A stretch of 64,000 nt of DNA from Ashinkailepas kermadecensis. Taxonomy: Eukaryota > Arthropoda > Thecostraca > Neolepadidae. Below are positions 12,966 through 24,086 of this stretch, in pieces; positions within the stretch are counted from its first letter, which is position 1, and each line of letters starts with the position of its first letter. The DNA lies in assembly GCA_034440615.1 (NCBI GenBank), contig JAOTOM010002915.1, positions 1-64,000 on the forward strand. Reading direction: 5' to 3'. The notes under the pieces were generated by a model, which saw only the letters and a list, made by a program, of their open reading frames with translations, was not told where the DNA came from and made no database searches. Both the position numbers and the translations under genes were made by a program.

Positions 12966-13344
12966 CTAAACAAAACGGATTACATTGAAAAGGCCAGGAA
13001 AATAACGGACGAGTATCAGAGCATTTCTTCCCAACCAAACCCTACCAAACGTCTCGAAATCGAAACATGTACTATTATCACGGACACTTTATCAGGGTAG
13101 TTACATAAAGATACAGTGTTATCTCTCCTTCCTCATTCCAGCCGCACAGCGGAATTATACGGGCTCCCCAAAAACCACAAACTAGAGGTTCCACTGCGCC
13201 CTATAGTGTCGGCGAGTGGTGACCCCCTAGACAAGCTATCTTGGTTCTTGAGCAAGATTCTGGTCCAGATACTAGCGTTGGTTCCCGCCCATCTGACAAA
13301 CACGGAGTCGTACCTACAGAGGGTGAAAGAAACGTTTCCTACCA
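12966..13344 (+). repeat. Extra internal PLE fragment, direct copy of 13909-14287
   Basis: 379 bp matching 13909-14287 at a constant offset of 943 bp with only a handful of differences (for example CGGACACTTT versus AGGAAACTTT near 13081). It begins and ends inside the RT coding region, so it is neither a normal 5' truncation nor a full pseudo-LTR. It encodes the YGLPKNHKLEVPLRPIVSAS block. Confidence 0.93.
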
Positions 13345-15615
13345 GTGGAGAGAGCTCGGGTAGTTGCATTACTTCGGGCACCCACGGTACGGACACCAAC
13401 GGCGATAGCACTGAACAATATCGTACAAATCGCACGTCTAATCTAAGTAAGTTACCTCTAGACTCAGATATATTGGGATTGCTTGACAAAGGCCCCAATT
13501 TTGCGTTAGCTCAAAAAGTAGATCGTAGCTGCTTGGAAAAGGCAGAATCAGGCGTAGAAAGGGCGATCTATGGTTTGCGGTGGAGGAATGTGAGGGAGAC
13601 AAAACAGCAAACTGTACCTCAGGTACCGCAGGCAGGCTTATCACAAAGCACCTCTAGCACAGGTCATTCAAAGCTTCGCCCCATGTTTCCCGACACTCCT
13701 GCATACCAACCACCGAGAGCCACAACTCAATTAGAATCTGAGTTGAAAGATTTAAAAACAAAAGTTTTAAAAGCATATAAATATCACAACAAAGCATCGA
13801 ACAAAAAGGTCGGACGATTATGCGAAACAGAGGGGAGTACTTCGGGAAATGAAAAACAACGATAATGTAATAGTAAAGCCGTCAGATAAATGCAAAGGAT
13901 TCGTCGTGCTAAACAAAACGGATTACATTGAAAAGGCCAGGAAAATAACGGACGAGTATCAGAGCATTTCTTCCCAACCAAACCCTACCAAACGTCTCGA
14001 AATCGAAACATGTACTATTATCAAGGAAACTTTATCAGGGAAGTTACATAAAGATACAGTGTTATCTCTCCTTCCTCATTCCAGCCGCACAGCGGAATTA
14101 TACGGGCTCCCCAAAAACCACAAACTAGAGGTTCCACTGCGCCCTATAGTGTCGGCGAGTGGTGACCCCCTAGACAAGTTATCTTGGTTCTTGAGCAAGA
14201 TTCTGGTCCAGATACTAGCGTTGGTTCCCGCCCATCTGACAAACACGGAGTCGTACCTACAGAGGGTGAAAGAAACGTTTCCTACCAAACTTCCGGAAGG
14301 CAGTATTGTTTTCACCATGGACGTGAATAATTTATATGGCAGCATTCCGATAAAGGAGGGAATAGATGCTGTGATTCGTCTAATCGAGGACAATCTGGAT
14401 GACATTTGTCTTTTCGGGATTGGGGTACAGGACTGTGTGAAATTACTAACACATATTTTCAGCAATAACCTCATACGTTTCGGTAACTCCATGTACAAGC
14501 AAACAAAAGGAGTGGCTATGGGTAACCGATGTGCACCTCCTTTAGCGATTGCTTTTATGCACCGCCTTGAGTCGATCTTCTTAGCTTCATATGATTTGAA
14601 ACCAGCTCTCTACATGAGGTATATAGACGATATTTTTGGTGTTTGGACACATGGCTTGGCCTCTCTGCTCGACTTCTTTGCAGAAATTAACCAACAACAC
14701 TCCAGCATCAAGTTCACCTTAGAACACACTGGTCATAGCAGTTCGATTCCTTTCCTTGATACGTTGTTTGTAGTTCAGGCTGATGGGAGCTACACCACCG
14801 AACTGTACTTTAAACCTATGGCAGCCCCCATCATCTTGCACTATGATTCGGCCCACCCGATGGCCACTAAAAAGGCCGTTTTAACATCCCAAATGAGGAG
14901 AGCAGCACGAGTCTCCTCCGATACTATTTCATGCGAGCGGAGCCTTGCGAAGATGACAACTCTTTTCCTGGAAAACGGATACCCAGCACATCGGATACAC
15001 TCCGCCGCTCGTGCTGTTCACCCTCACAACAGGAGTAGGATAAGTGGGCAACGTCGGCATCGAGCGGGTAGTAATCCCAACTATGTTTACATGAGACTTC
15101 CATTTGTCGATGACCAACTATGTCGACAGGCAAACGCAGCCATCCGTTCGTCTCATCTAAACCATGTTAGGGTAGCCTGGACTAGCGGACCTACACTGAA
15201 ATCTTACCTGGTCCGCTCAGCCCTAGAAATGCCGCCATGCCCTGCTGGTAGAAGAACGTGCCACACCTGTATCAACGGGCTCAAAGGTAGATGCACGCGA
15301 AAAAACGTAGTTTATAAAATAACGTGCAACCGCTGTCTTGGAATATTTTATGTCGGTGAAACCAAACGTAGTATCAGGGATAGGTACAATGAGCACTTGG
15401 GAGATGCCAGACTTCGGAGAGCATACACACCTTTAGGCGAACACATGATCGACAAACATTATAACACGGAACACAGCGACACTAACACAAACTTCAAAGT
15501 AGAAATTCTAGCAACAGCCAGGGACAACGCTGATCTAAAGGTCCTCGAATCTCTACACATACGTAATCTACGGCCGCAACTAAACACACAAACGACGTCT
15601 TGGTATATCACTTAA
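13345..15615 (+). pseudogene. PLE polyprotein: N-terminal region, RT and GIY-YIG endonuclease
   Basis: The RT copies the element RNA and the GIY-YIG nuclease nicks the target. The N-terminal part (SNLSKLPLDSDILGLLDKGPNF near 13440) is in one frame and everything after about 13807 is in the next. The switch falls at an A-run (CGAACAAAAAGG), so one base was probably gained or lost. The 588-codon remainder (13849-15615) is intact: VIVKPSDK, YGLPKNHK, the catalytic-Asp block FTMDVNNLYGSIP, GVAMGNRCAP, the catalytic YIDD in YMRYIDDIFG, FLDT, then a Cys-rich segment (CPAGRRTCHTC) and GIY-YIG motifs VYKITC...FYVGETKRSIRDR.NEHL. Apart from the single frameshift the element looks young. Its own start codon is not clear. 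Confidence 0.92.
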
Positions 15616-15885
15616 ATTACATAAACACAAATTATATTTTATGTATTACGCGTTATATTGGATCTATGTCTATATATGTGCGTGAGTGTATGTATCGATA
15701 TGTATATGGACCATCGGCTCGGGCTTCCTCAGAGGATTCTATCTTGGCATAGTTTGTTTCTGGTTTGGAGTTTCTTTAAGTGTCTGCACCACTGAGGAGG
15801 CTTTCCCGCATTCCACGTGTCTTTTGCACGCTTTTTTGCTGGCGTGCTTTTTTTTCAATTGTTAAAACTTGACATTTTTATATCA

Positions 15886-15930
15886 CTCCTGACGATGGCC
15901 CCTGGCCGAAACGTTGAGTAATAAAGTATA
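15886..15930 (+). ncRNA. Candidate hammerhead-ribozyme-like core in the PLE 3' region
   Basis: CTGACGA, then TGGCC-CCT-GGCC able to form a small stem, then GAAACG, matches the CUGANGA / stem II / GAAA order of hammerhead cores. Hammerhead motifs are known in Penelope-like elements. One extra U sits next to stem II, and stems I and III are not obvious, so this may be a decayed or minimal version. Confidence 0.4.
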
Positions 15931-16007
15931 ATCCTTAGCGTTACTTTTAATGTCAACTCAGCACCTCCTGGTATATTGAAGGTCGTATGCTTTCTTTACA
16001 CGCAATG

Positions 16008-16019
16008 TAGACAATCATT
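16008..16019. repeat. Right target-site duplication of the PLE
   Basis: Exact copy of 12890-12901. Removing one copy together with 12902-16007 restores the LINE reading phase. Confidence 0.9.
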
Positions 16020-16108
16020 ATAAGAATAGGGGGCTTGTTTTTCTGTATTCCAGGGAGGGTTGGTCGACAGCGAGGAGATGGGAGTTGGGAGGAGTTTGCA
16101 ATTGTTGA
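16020..16108 (+). pseudogene. C-terminal end of the interrupted LINE ORF2
   Basis: After the second copy of the 12-bp target duplication (16008-16019) the LINE reading frame continues in phase for about 30 codons to a TGA at 16106-16108. The tract reads YKNRGLVFLYSREGW and onward, typical of the ends of CR1-like ORF2 proteins. Confidence 0.8.
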
Positions 16109-16632
16109 GTGTGTTATGCAATAGCAAGTGAGTCTCTTATTAAGTCTAAACGCTTTATAACTTTATATAGGGTGTACCTAGCAGTGGATTCAGAACCTTC
16201 CTTCGGGATGTGATACTGATGAGATTGTCTATGGTAGCACAATGGGTATGATGGGAGGAGTTTGTAATTGTTGAGTGTATTATGCAATAGCAAGTGAGTC
16301 TCTTATTAAGTCTGAACGCTTTATGAATTTGTGTGGGGTGTGCCTAGTAGTGGATTCGGCACCTTCCTTCGGGATGTGATGCTGATGAGATTGTCTATGG
16401 TGGCACGATGGGTATGATGGGAGGAGCTTGTGATTGTTGAGGGTGTTATGCGGTAGCAAGTGAGTGGTGCTTGATAGGCTGGGGTATATAGCTTCCTAGG
16501 AACTTGGGATAAGGGATTGATTAGGGTGAGAGTATGTACATTTATAGTACCTTTTCTAGATAGGCTTAACCCAGATGGGCCCCTGTGGCTCTTATTAAGC
16601 CTTAATACTTTATGACTTTATGACTTTATGAC
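16088..16632 (+). repeat. LINE 3' region: 165-bp internal duplications and terminal (CTTTATGA)3
   Basis: GGGAGGAGTTTG(C/T)AATTGTTGAG starts at 16088 and 16253, with a third, partial copy at 16419. Spacing is 165-166 bp and each copy includes the stop-codon region. The element ends at 16608-16632 with three CTTTATGA units. Confidence 0.85.
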
Positions 16633-16639
16633 GTGGTAA

Positions 16640-17985
16640 GCTAATGTGTCTAATTCGAAATGTATACCTGCATTCCATAATGTGATGTAATTGCTGCATA
16701 ATGGCTCGGAATCGGTGCCGATACACAGTGTGAGTCGTGACACCCGACTCACAGACAACGGTCACCAATCAGCGCCCGTCTCACATCTGCGTCACAGGAT
16801 GGTCAACCGTGCGCCCCCGGTTTACCCTGACAACCGCTGCGAGTGACTGAAAATAAATCGCCGAGAAACAATGGAAGGCTCATCGGCGCATGTGTTCGTA
16901 ATCTAAGTCCATAAGTCCAGAGAGTCGGCATGAATGATGTAGTTGCAAGATTAAAAGCAATTTTAGTTGATTGATTGCATCGCTTGCTATCAGTCACACC
17001 GGATGCACCTGATCACAGTGGTCATCGTCACGTCTGAGGTCTGGCCAGCCAACCAAAACTGAAACAAATCCATCGCAGCGACAGCAGGGCGTCCTCTGGT
17101 ACCGTCCGCGCCTGTTGGTGTTCAGTCTCCCGGTCATCAGCTCATGATCAATCTGACACAAGGAACGGTTTGAAAGATTGCTTTAAGTGTTGTGATTAGT
17201 AAATTTAGAAAGCAGTGGCACCAACAGCCTACTTTCTCTGTCTGGAGCGGAACCGAGCTGTTATCAATTTGAAGTGCAGCGCTGTTTGAAAGGTCGCTGG
17301 TTTGTGTGGGTTGGAGCTGGCTAGCTCAGCGGTCTATAATTTGATTAATGACTGGTCACGATTATCCACTGAACAACATGCAATGGTTGTGATATATGGA
17401 TTACGAGGTTCACCGCTAGATTCGAGAGCATCAGGAGGAAGCAACAATACCGCGTCCTGCCTCAATGTATTCGCAGATCTCGTTGAGTCATAGAACAACG
17501 AACTTATAAATTGTGATATGGCAGTTTGAGTTTAAAGCCATTGTTTGCAATTGCTAAGCACGTTGTTCATCCCAACCAAGTTTTCCGAGTGAAGATAGCG
17601 ACACTTTAATGGACTGTCCCTGTTGTGGACAATTTTCGAAACGCACATGCTAAAGGTCGTTTGATAGTGGGAAGCACATTCCAAAGGTTGTTTGATATTG
17701 GGTGGGAAGAATGGTTGACGACAATATAAAATGCATTTGGGGCATCCAACATCAATAATTCATGTCTCTGGTTGTATATATCATTAGACCACCTGACAGC
17801 AATACCGGAACACGCTTCGATTCAGCACCAGAATGGACCGGGGACCCGGCCGAGAGATTTGCTGAGAGAGGGTTGCACGATGGCGAGCACAGCAAAAATG
17901 AATGGCGAAAAAGGCAGTATCGGCCGAGTATCACACAGGCATCTCGCATCTATTGATACATCATGCAGATTTCAGCATTATAAAC
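16640..17985. other. No recognisable gene
   Basis: Unique-looking sequence with only 63-66-aa frames. A small hairpin sits at about 16730-16752 (GTGAGTCG / CGACTCAC). No splice or domain evidence. Confidence 0.4.
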
Positions 17986-17989
17986 ATTT

Positions 17990-18146
17990 GACAAGCCATC
18001 CGAAGATCCCATCGTGTTCCAGAGCAATACAGAGCTTCGAGTGATATTCGATATGCACTATCAATATGACAAGCCATCCGAAGATCCCATCGTGTTCCAG
18101 AGCAATACAGAGGTTCGAGTGATATTCGATATGCACTGTCAATATG
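17990..18146. repeat. 78-bp direct duplication
   Basis: GACAAGCCATCCGAAGATCC starts near 17990 and again 78 bp later (18068). The two copies are nearly identical through GATATTCGATATGCACT. Confidence 0.95.
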
Positions 18147-18545
18147 GCCAACGCTCCCGGATTCCACTGTGTACACATACTGTTGTTGTTGTCGTGGTGG
18201 AAGCAATTGGCGAGATTATTAGTTGACACAGCCGATACTGACGAACAACAGTAGTACTGCGAAAGTGAGCTGGGGTAACCCGACACTAATGCTTCTGCCA
18301 TCTGGCGTAACTGGCTGTGGGGTAAGGAAATTGCGAAGTAACGGAACCGAGTTGGTAAAAAATATGCATACCGATCGGAAGAGCGCAATTTCATCTATAG
18401 TTGTACTTCTTCAGTTCCAATTCGACTATGCAACTGGAATAATAGGTAGTCTCCTTGTCCCGGAGCAGAGCAGCGATAAGAGCTCCAATGTACCTCTGAT
18501 TCCTTATTACCATGATTCAACTGATTGTGTAGGGCTGGCGGCTCT

Positions 18546-18738
18546 GCCGTCGATGGGGTGTGGGGGTGGTGGCTTCGGTGGCTTGGCGGGTGTGGCGGGT
18601 GTTGGGGTATGTGATGAGGTGCCCTCTGTGGGAGTGCTGGGTGGGCGATAAAGTAGTGCTGGGTGTGTGTAACGTAATTTGCTAACCAAGCCTTAACTGA
18701 AACTGTTCTGATTGAACTATGTGGCTTTATTTTAACTT
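18546..18738 (+). repeat. Left inverted arm of the foldback element
   Basis: Begins GCCGTCGATGGGGTGTGGGG and ends near GGCTTTATTTTAACT. Confidence 0.85.
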
Positions 18739-18829
18739 GACTAGAATATTAATGTTGCTTATATTTACCTATATGATCTACGTCTGGATGATGTCGGATT
18801 GCGAGAATGGGTGCGATGACCGTACACTT

Positions 18830-19640
18830 CGGGGGGGCATTAAGCACATGCTCTGGTTCTTTGACTGCGAAATCCCGCTGGCCTCTGTGATCCAGGGGTA
18901 CAGATGGGGGCGGGCACAGTATGCAGGTCGGATGGGCTGTCGAGCCCCACCTTGCGTCCGTCGAGTTTGGCGCCGAACAATAGGGTAAGGCAAAACATTG
19001 CACGGTCGTGAGTCCGCCCCCCGTTCGCTATACGTTTGGACACGGAGCCGTGTAGCGTTTCGGGGCGGGGGAACGTTCGGACAGGTTTGGCGTGCCATAA
19101 GCCCCGAGGCTGAACGGGTAGGGCAGGCTAGGTTATAAAGACGGCCAGGGGACGTGCCCAACGTGGTAGGGATCCGTGCCCGCTCGTGAGCACGTTCACC
19201 TGGTCGCACAGTATCAGTCTACGGCGGGTAAGGCCCGGTGCGGCACCGACCTTTCTTTAAGGCTAGGGTATGTCAGTCAAAGATACCAGAGCACTTGTAT
19301 AAGCCCTCGGAGCCAGTACGATGAGCCCCCCTCTTGGCAGTTAAGCCTTCATCCAGGCGAGGAACGCTGTCAATAATGGCGAGACCAGCTATGATGGCAG
19401 TGGAAGATTTACATATTCGGCCAATCTACCACAAAAAGAGCAATGGTCTGTCGATATATGTGTTTGTGTACCGCTGAGGGGGGGGGGGGGAGCCAAATTT
19501 GTGGACCAAGCATTTCATTAATTAATAAGGAAAGAATGAATGGGACGAACGAATGTGAAGTGAATGAGGAGAATGAATGTGTGTTAGGTAGCTTTAAGGA
19601 CCAGCGGAAGCCGCTTGGGGCTCAATCACAGGCACCTATT
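18830..19640. repeat. Dispersed repeat copy A, related to 28550-29345
   Basis: Shares short blocks in the same order with 28550-29345: AATCCCGCTGGCC versus AATTCCCGCCGGCC; GCCATAAGCCCCGAGGCTGAACGG versus TCCATAAGCCCCCGATAACTGAA; TTTAAGGACCAGCGGAA versus TTTAAGGACCAGTGGAA. It lies between the foldback arms. Class unknown; no coding motif seen. Confidence 0.6.
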
Positions 19641-20012
19641 TCGTGCGGTACATTGTACAAAATTATACTACTATTAGCATCCAAAAGTCCCAGCTCGGGA
19701 CATTTCATTGAAACCAAGGGCAAATTGCATTCTCATTAATTTTCTAAATACAACGTAATCTTTCTAATTTGGCTAGAAGCACTCAATTACCTATATGGAG
19801 TTCCCAAAACTTTGACCTCGCACACATATAAATTCGTGTTAGGGACGGTAGCTCAAACAACATCAAGCCGGCTGGGGTTTCGGGAATGTGTGGTGGAGGT
19901 GGCGGGGAAACACAGCACAGCACACCCCCGACAGAGGCACAATCAGCAAAGGAGATAATTAGCCCAGTCTAAATATAGAGTCAGCCCATGTTCAGCTTCG
20001 TTAAAGTGTTCT

Positions 20013-20197
20013 CAGTTAAAATAAAGCCCCAGCCCCATAGTTCAATCGAATCAGTTCCAGTTAGGCTTGGTTAGCCTTACCTAGCACACTCTCATCAGCA
20101 CTCCCACTTCACACACCTCCACACACACAGCTTCCTCAGACACACACAGAAACACCCGCCACACCCGCCAAGCCACCGAAGCCACCACCCCCACACC
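20013..20197 (-). repeat. Right inverted arm of the foldback element (inner part)
   Basis: Starts at AGTTAAAATAAAGCC and runs to CCACCCCCACACC, where the hAT-like element begins. The last bases of the arm (CCACCGACGGC) are found at 24075-24085. Confidence 0.85.
20190..20197. repeat. Left 8-bp target duplication of the hAT-like element
   Basis: CCCACACC, identical to 24067-24074. Confidence 0.88.
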
Positions 20198-21202
20198 CAG
20201 TGTTGGAAATATGGTCCTTTTTTGGAACTTTTGTCATCCAAAGAATTATACACTCCCAAAAAAACCCACTCCCTACATTACATGATATATCGTGAAGAGC
20301 CTTGCTTAAACAGCAATCTGAACCAGCTGTCGTAATCCAATAGTATTATTGGATTGTGATGAAGCAGAGGATGCAGCATGCTCCAAGGGCCTATAACATA
20401 TGGTAATAAGTTGCTGACAATGAAAAACCCTTCTAGTTTTGGTGCTCTTCATCTTGTCTAGCCATGTTATGTCCTTGCCACAGCAACTTGGCAACATCAT
20501 TGAAGATAAAGCACATTTGTTATTTCAGGTGACCATGAGAGCTGCAGCAACATTCCAAGAGGATGCAGAAGTGGAACAGAAAATTAGATGCAAGCAAGAC
20601 TAGACGAGTGCCAGCTTGCTAGCATGTGCAACAGATGACAGCAGATGCTTAAGGATCACTCTGCAATCTGTATACAACATTAATACCAATGTATTTGTTC
20701 CATGAAATGGTGCTGGTGGTATGCAATTGTCTGGAACATCTGAATTAATAAACAGCCATTCCTTCATGTGTACATTGTTCATTTGTGAAAATGCTGGAAT
20801 CAGTAGTGTTCAGAAGAATGCAAGGCTAGACAGAACTAGAGAATCACAAAAGCAATCACATCCCCAAAATATTTGTGGACATATATTATGATTTGTCATG
20901 GCATAGGAATGTTCAGGAAGCTGCAGGGACAAAAAGCCAAATAATGGAGTTTATTGGGGTATGAGGTGGGGTGCACTTCACAATTTCCTGAAACATTTAG
21001 TTAGAGCACAACAATGCTTGTGAGTTACTGTATCCATGCACTGAAGGGGACCAATCCCTTATTCCTGAAAATATATTGTCTTACGAAAATGAAAGCTTTA
21101 TTTCCAAAACAAAACAAAGCAAGCTGAAAGGTTCTTCCATCCAAATCCAACACATTAAGAACACACTTATGAAAATACTCTTTCCAGGTTATGGATGTTC
21201 AT

Positions 21203-21340
21203 TTATGAAAATTATTGGGGAGGGGGAAATACGTGAAAGGCAATGGGCAGGGTGAAATAGATTTGGGGCACACTCCATAGAGTCCCATGTTAAAAGTTGA
21301 AGTCATTTGAGAAGCAAAGCAAACATTGAGGGTCCCCTGT
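21203..21340 (+). repeat. Dispersed repeat family B, copy 1
   Basis: Contains GAAAGGCAATGGGCAG, ATTTGGGGCACACTCCATAG and AGTCCCATGTTAAAAGTTGA. The same blocks in the same order occur near 36480, 37666 and 38395. Confidence 0.75.
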
Positions 21341-23364
21341 CCTAGGTTGTGCCACTGCATGCATGGGCACCAACAGAGGGATACATATGTGCACCACTGC
21401 AAAATATAAGGAATCACAATTTTGCTATGGCTACCCATACTTCTCAACATTAAGCTGGTTATGCATACATCATTCTAGCTAGGTAGTTATATTTCTGCTT
21501 TGATACTGAAGTTTACACCAACAAGAATAATTAAATTTCAAGAAACCTCAATTGGGCCTCAGTTCCTACGTCGGCCGATACTACACGAGATCAACTAGTA
21601 GTCTCACTACCTGGTCCCTGAATTATCGGACTATATCCCATCATACAACTCACGAGGCTTATCCCAGCCAATCATTTCAATGGCGAAGATATTGATAATA
21701 GATACGTAGGTCGTTCCTACCAAGGTTGGCGATGCCTACAACGAGCCTCTTTCGTCTCTTTCCATCCAGTGGGCAACTCGGTGCATACAAGAAAAATTCG
21801 TCGCCAAGTGAAAGAAACCTCTATTCTCGGCTCGCCTAATGAAGGGAAACCACCATTCCCAGACTGGCCAGACCCGAACGGCGCTTCTTGGATTCGATGG
21901 ATTCGCGGCTCACCAGCTCCCACTCCGGTCGGAGCTTTTTAAACTACGGCCAAGAAAGGCCATAAATAATGCATTCCTTTCTGTTTCCTTGAAGATTGAG
22001 ATGTTCTACATAACTTGACATGAACAAAACTGATCGTTTTGCATCCTGGACCAGTCCAGAGCAATAAAACAAAAAAGATATCCGATGGATTTTACGCAAG
22101 AAAATGACCTAAATGGTACCAAAACGTTCTTCAAATCTGGTTACATTTTACAGTCAAATGGACCACCATATAACCAGAAATTTCAGTGTCCTTCCATTTC
22201 ATGACCTACATTGTTTAAATACACCACAAACTGGTGGCAATAATAGTGTTTATGCCACTCCGACAACTAATTTCTCCCACTCCGGAAAATGGAAATTTAG
22301 CCGTCATGTTCTTATACGCTGCTAAATGCGGGGTGGTTACGAGCCGCTTACTGGTCTTTCGTCAACTCCGGCTGACTGTACGGAGGCTGCTGATTGGCTT
22401 AATGGTTTGAACTCAGCCAATGGGATAAAATCTTTGTTGACAAAGGTAAAAGAGCAGCTTGTCTCGATTGCATTATTTTTGTGACAATGTAACACAAGTC
22501 GCAGCCAGCCCTGATGAAGGTTAAGGCCAGCCGGCCTTGGGCCAGCCGTATATATCAGAGTATATTAAAGAACATATATCGCCTTGGGCCAGCCCAAGGC
22601 CTATCGAGTCAGCCAAGGCAACAGCCAAGGTACGAAGCCGGGGAGGAGGCCATTGTTATTTTTCTGTTTTCGTTCTCCTCAGGTGTGCGCCTCGGGGAAA
22701 AGAGTAGGTGCTGTGGGAATAGTAACTGGTAGGTGCTGCTTTATTATCTTCTGTGACTCCTATTGTCTGGCATACCCCTTGTAGGAATTCTTTTTTTTCT
22801 GCCGATTCTATTGCGGCGAATATGGCTAATTGCTATTAATGCTGGCTTTCGATGGGTAACAGTTGGAGCATGCTAATCACAGGTGTAAATTTGTACACTT
22901 TTGTTGTTGCCAATGCGACATAATGATTTCCAAATTTAACATAATGCTTATGGTGGTGCATGGAATGAATGGATTCAAATTTCCTATTGGAAACATTCTT
23001 TTTGCAGTCCTGATACATTTTTTTTAAATCCAACCATGCCATGGGCATTCTTCATCAGCACAGGGTTCAGGACCAATCATTTTCCATAAGGGATATTGAG
23101 GTTTTGTGGTTCCTGATGTGAAAGGCATAATTCTTGTTCATCATCACTTTGTTACTATTTGTAAATTTGCAGTTTAGGGTAATTTTGGGTTGTTTAAATT
23201 CCTTTTTCCAATGCCATGTTTAAAAATGTGGTTTACATGGTGTGACCACTCACTTCCACTGTAAATACATACTTTCCAGTTGGCAGGCAAAACAACACCA
23301 ATAAATGGGCTTGGAGTTGGGTAATATAGTGTAAAAATTAATTTGGGAAATAAAAAATGTGGCA

Positions 23365-23610
23365 TAATCTACCCTAACCTAGCCTAACCTTCAATGCAAA
23401 AAGAACAATTCTCTTGAAAAAGGAAAAATTGCAATCAGTATTTTTCTTTAAAAAAAATGCAAATTAAAGAACATAACCTGACATAACCTAACCTTGCCTG
23501 GTTCATTGTTGAAAAACAAATTCTTGAAATAGAAAAAAGCATTGGATATGAAAACTTGTCCAACTTAAGAGTAGAGCCCAACTTATCATAACATAACCAA
23601 GCCTAACCAA
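23365..23610. repeat. Scattered CCTAACC / CATAACCTAACC motifs
   Basis: CCCTAACCTAGCCTAACCTT at 23373, CATAACCTAACCTTGCC near 23480 and AAGCCTAACCAA near 23600. The pattern resembles interstitial TTAGG-type repeats common in arthropod genomes. It is too degenerate to call telomeric. Confidence 0.4.
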
Positions 23611-24066
23611 TTTGTTTGCTTCATGGAGGTAAACTGTGCAAGACATGTCTTGTGGATACCCTAAGCTTGAATAATATATTTCATCATAGTAATATACCTA
23701 CATACCTGAAGTTGAAATATATTCAAACTCGCATGGAAAATCAATCACGATTACATGCATCATTTCTTGCCAATGACAGTATATTTAACACTTTTCCAGC
23801 ACCACAACACATATGACTGCTATGTGAAGTTTGTATTCTCAGTGAATACTATTTTTATGTGATCCAGCATCAGGTGGCATACTTAGGCTGTGTGGGATGA
23901 AACACCTGTAATGTATGCTTCTTGAATGGAAAAACAAGACTTTATTTCTTTGTCTCAGTAATTTGTATTCACCTCATGGTTACCAGGCATTATGCACTCC
24001 GTAATTGCATGAACTCAAGGATTATACACTCCGAATCCAAGAACGAGAAGTGAAAATCCAACACTG

Positions 24067-24074
24067 CCCACACC
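24067..24074. repeat. Right 8-bp target duplication of the hAT-like element
   Basis: CCCACACC. The foldback arm sequence resumes directly after it. Confidence 0.88.
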
Positions 24075-24086
24075 CCACCGACGGCA

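Larger units (their letters stand above)
12902..16007 (+). mobile_element. Penelope-like element (PLE) inserted in the LINE
   Basis: 3106 bp bounded by a perfect 12-bp target duplication, TAGACAATCATT (12890-12901 and 16008-16019). In order it holds: 64 bp of unassigned sequence, a 379-bp extra internal copy (12966-13344), the main body with N-terminal region, RT and GIY-YIG endonuclease (13345-15615), and a 3' region with a CTGACGATGGCC...GAAACG motif and AATAAAG. An 18-bp inverted match joins the two ends (12947-12964 with 15991-16008). Partial tandem copies and odd inverted ends are known for Penelope-like elements. Confidence 0.92.
10490..16632 (+). mobile_element. CR1/L2-like non-LTR retrotransposon, 5'-truncated and interrupted
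   Basis: A plus-strand LINE fragment. Its frame is open from about 10490 and includes the end of an APE-type endonuclease (CLILGDFN near 10553). A reverse transcriptase and a C-terminal region follow, with a stop at 16106-16108. The Penelope-like element at 12902-16007 lies inside the reading frame; TAGACAATCATT flanks it on both sides, and the LINE frame resumes cleanly afterwards (DNHYKNRGL). The 3' UTR ends with GGGCCCCTGTGGCTCTTATT and then three copies of the 8-mer CTTTATGA. Terminal short direct repeats of this kind are known in the CR1/L2 group. Clade assignment is from memory of motifs. Confidence 0.88.
20198..24066. mobile_element. hAT-like DNA transposon, 3869 bp, no transposase recognised
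   Basis: Terminal inverted repeats CAGTGTTGGA (20198-20207) and TCCAACACTG (24057-24066) are flanked by a perfect 8-bp duplication, CCCACACC (20190-20197 and 24067-24074). CAG-type ends with 8-bp duplications are the hAT hallmark. Subterminal motifs ATTATACACTCC (20245-20256, 24021-24032) and ATTATGCACTCC (23989-24000) recur near both ends. The interior is AT-rich with no frame above about 83 codons and no hAT dimerisation motif, so the copy is non-autonomous or decayed. It contains a dispersed repeat fragment (21203-21340) and a GC-richer coding-looking stretch at 21540-22330 that I do not recognise. Confidence 0.88.
18546..24085. mobile_element. Foldback-type element with long inverted repeats, split by an hAT-like insertion
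   Basis: The left arm, 18546-18738, is the inverted complement of 20013-20197, which continues at 24067-24085 beyond the inserted hAT-like element. The outer 60 bp are almost identical (GCCGTCG(A/G)TGGGGTGTGGGG and GGTGGCTTCGGTGGCTTGGC). The inner part is looser (CTAACCAAGCC, GATTGAACTATG, TTTATTTTAACT). With the hAT-like insertion removed the element is about 1.67 kb. I see no transposase between the arms and no clear target duplication outside them. Confidence 0.8.
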
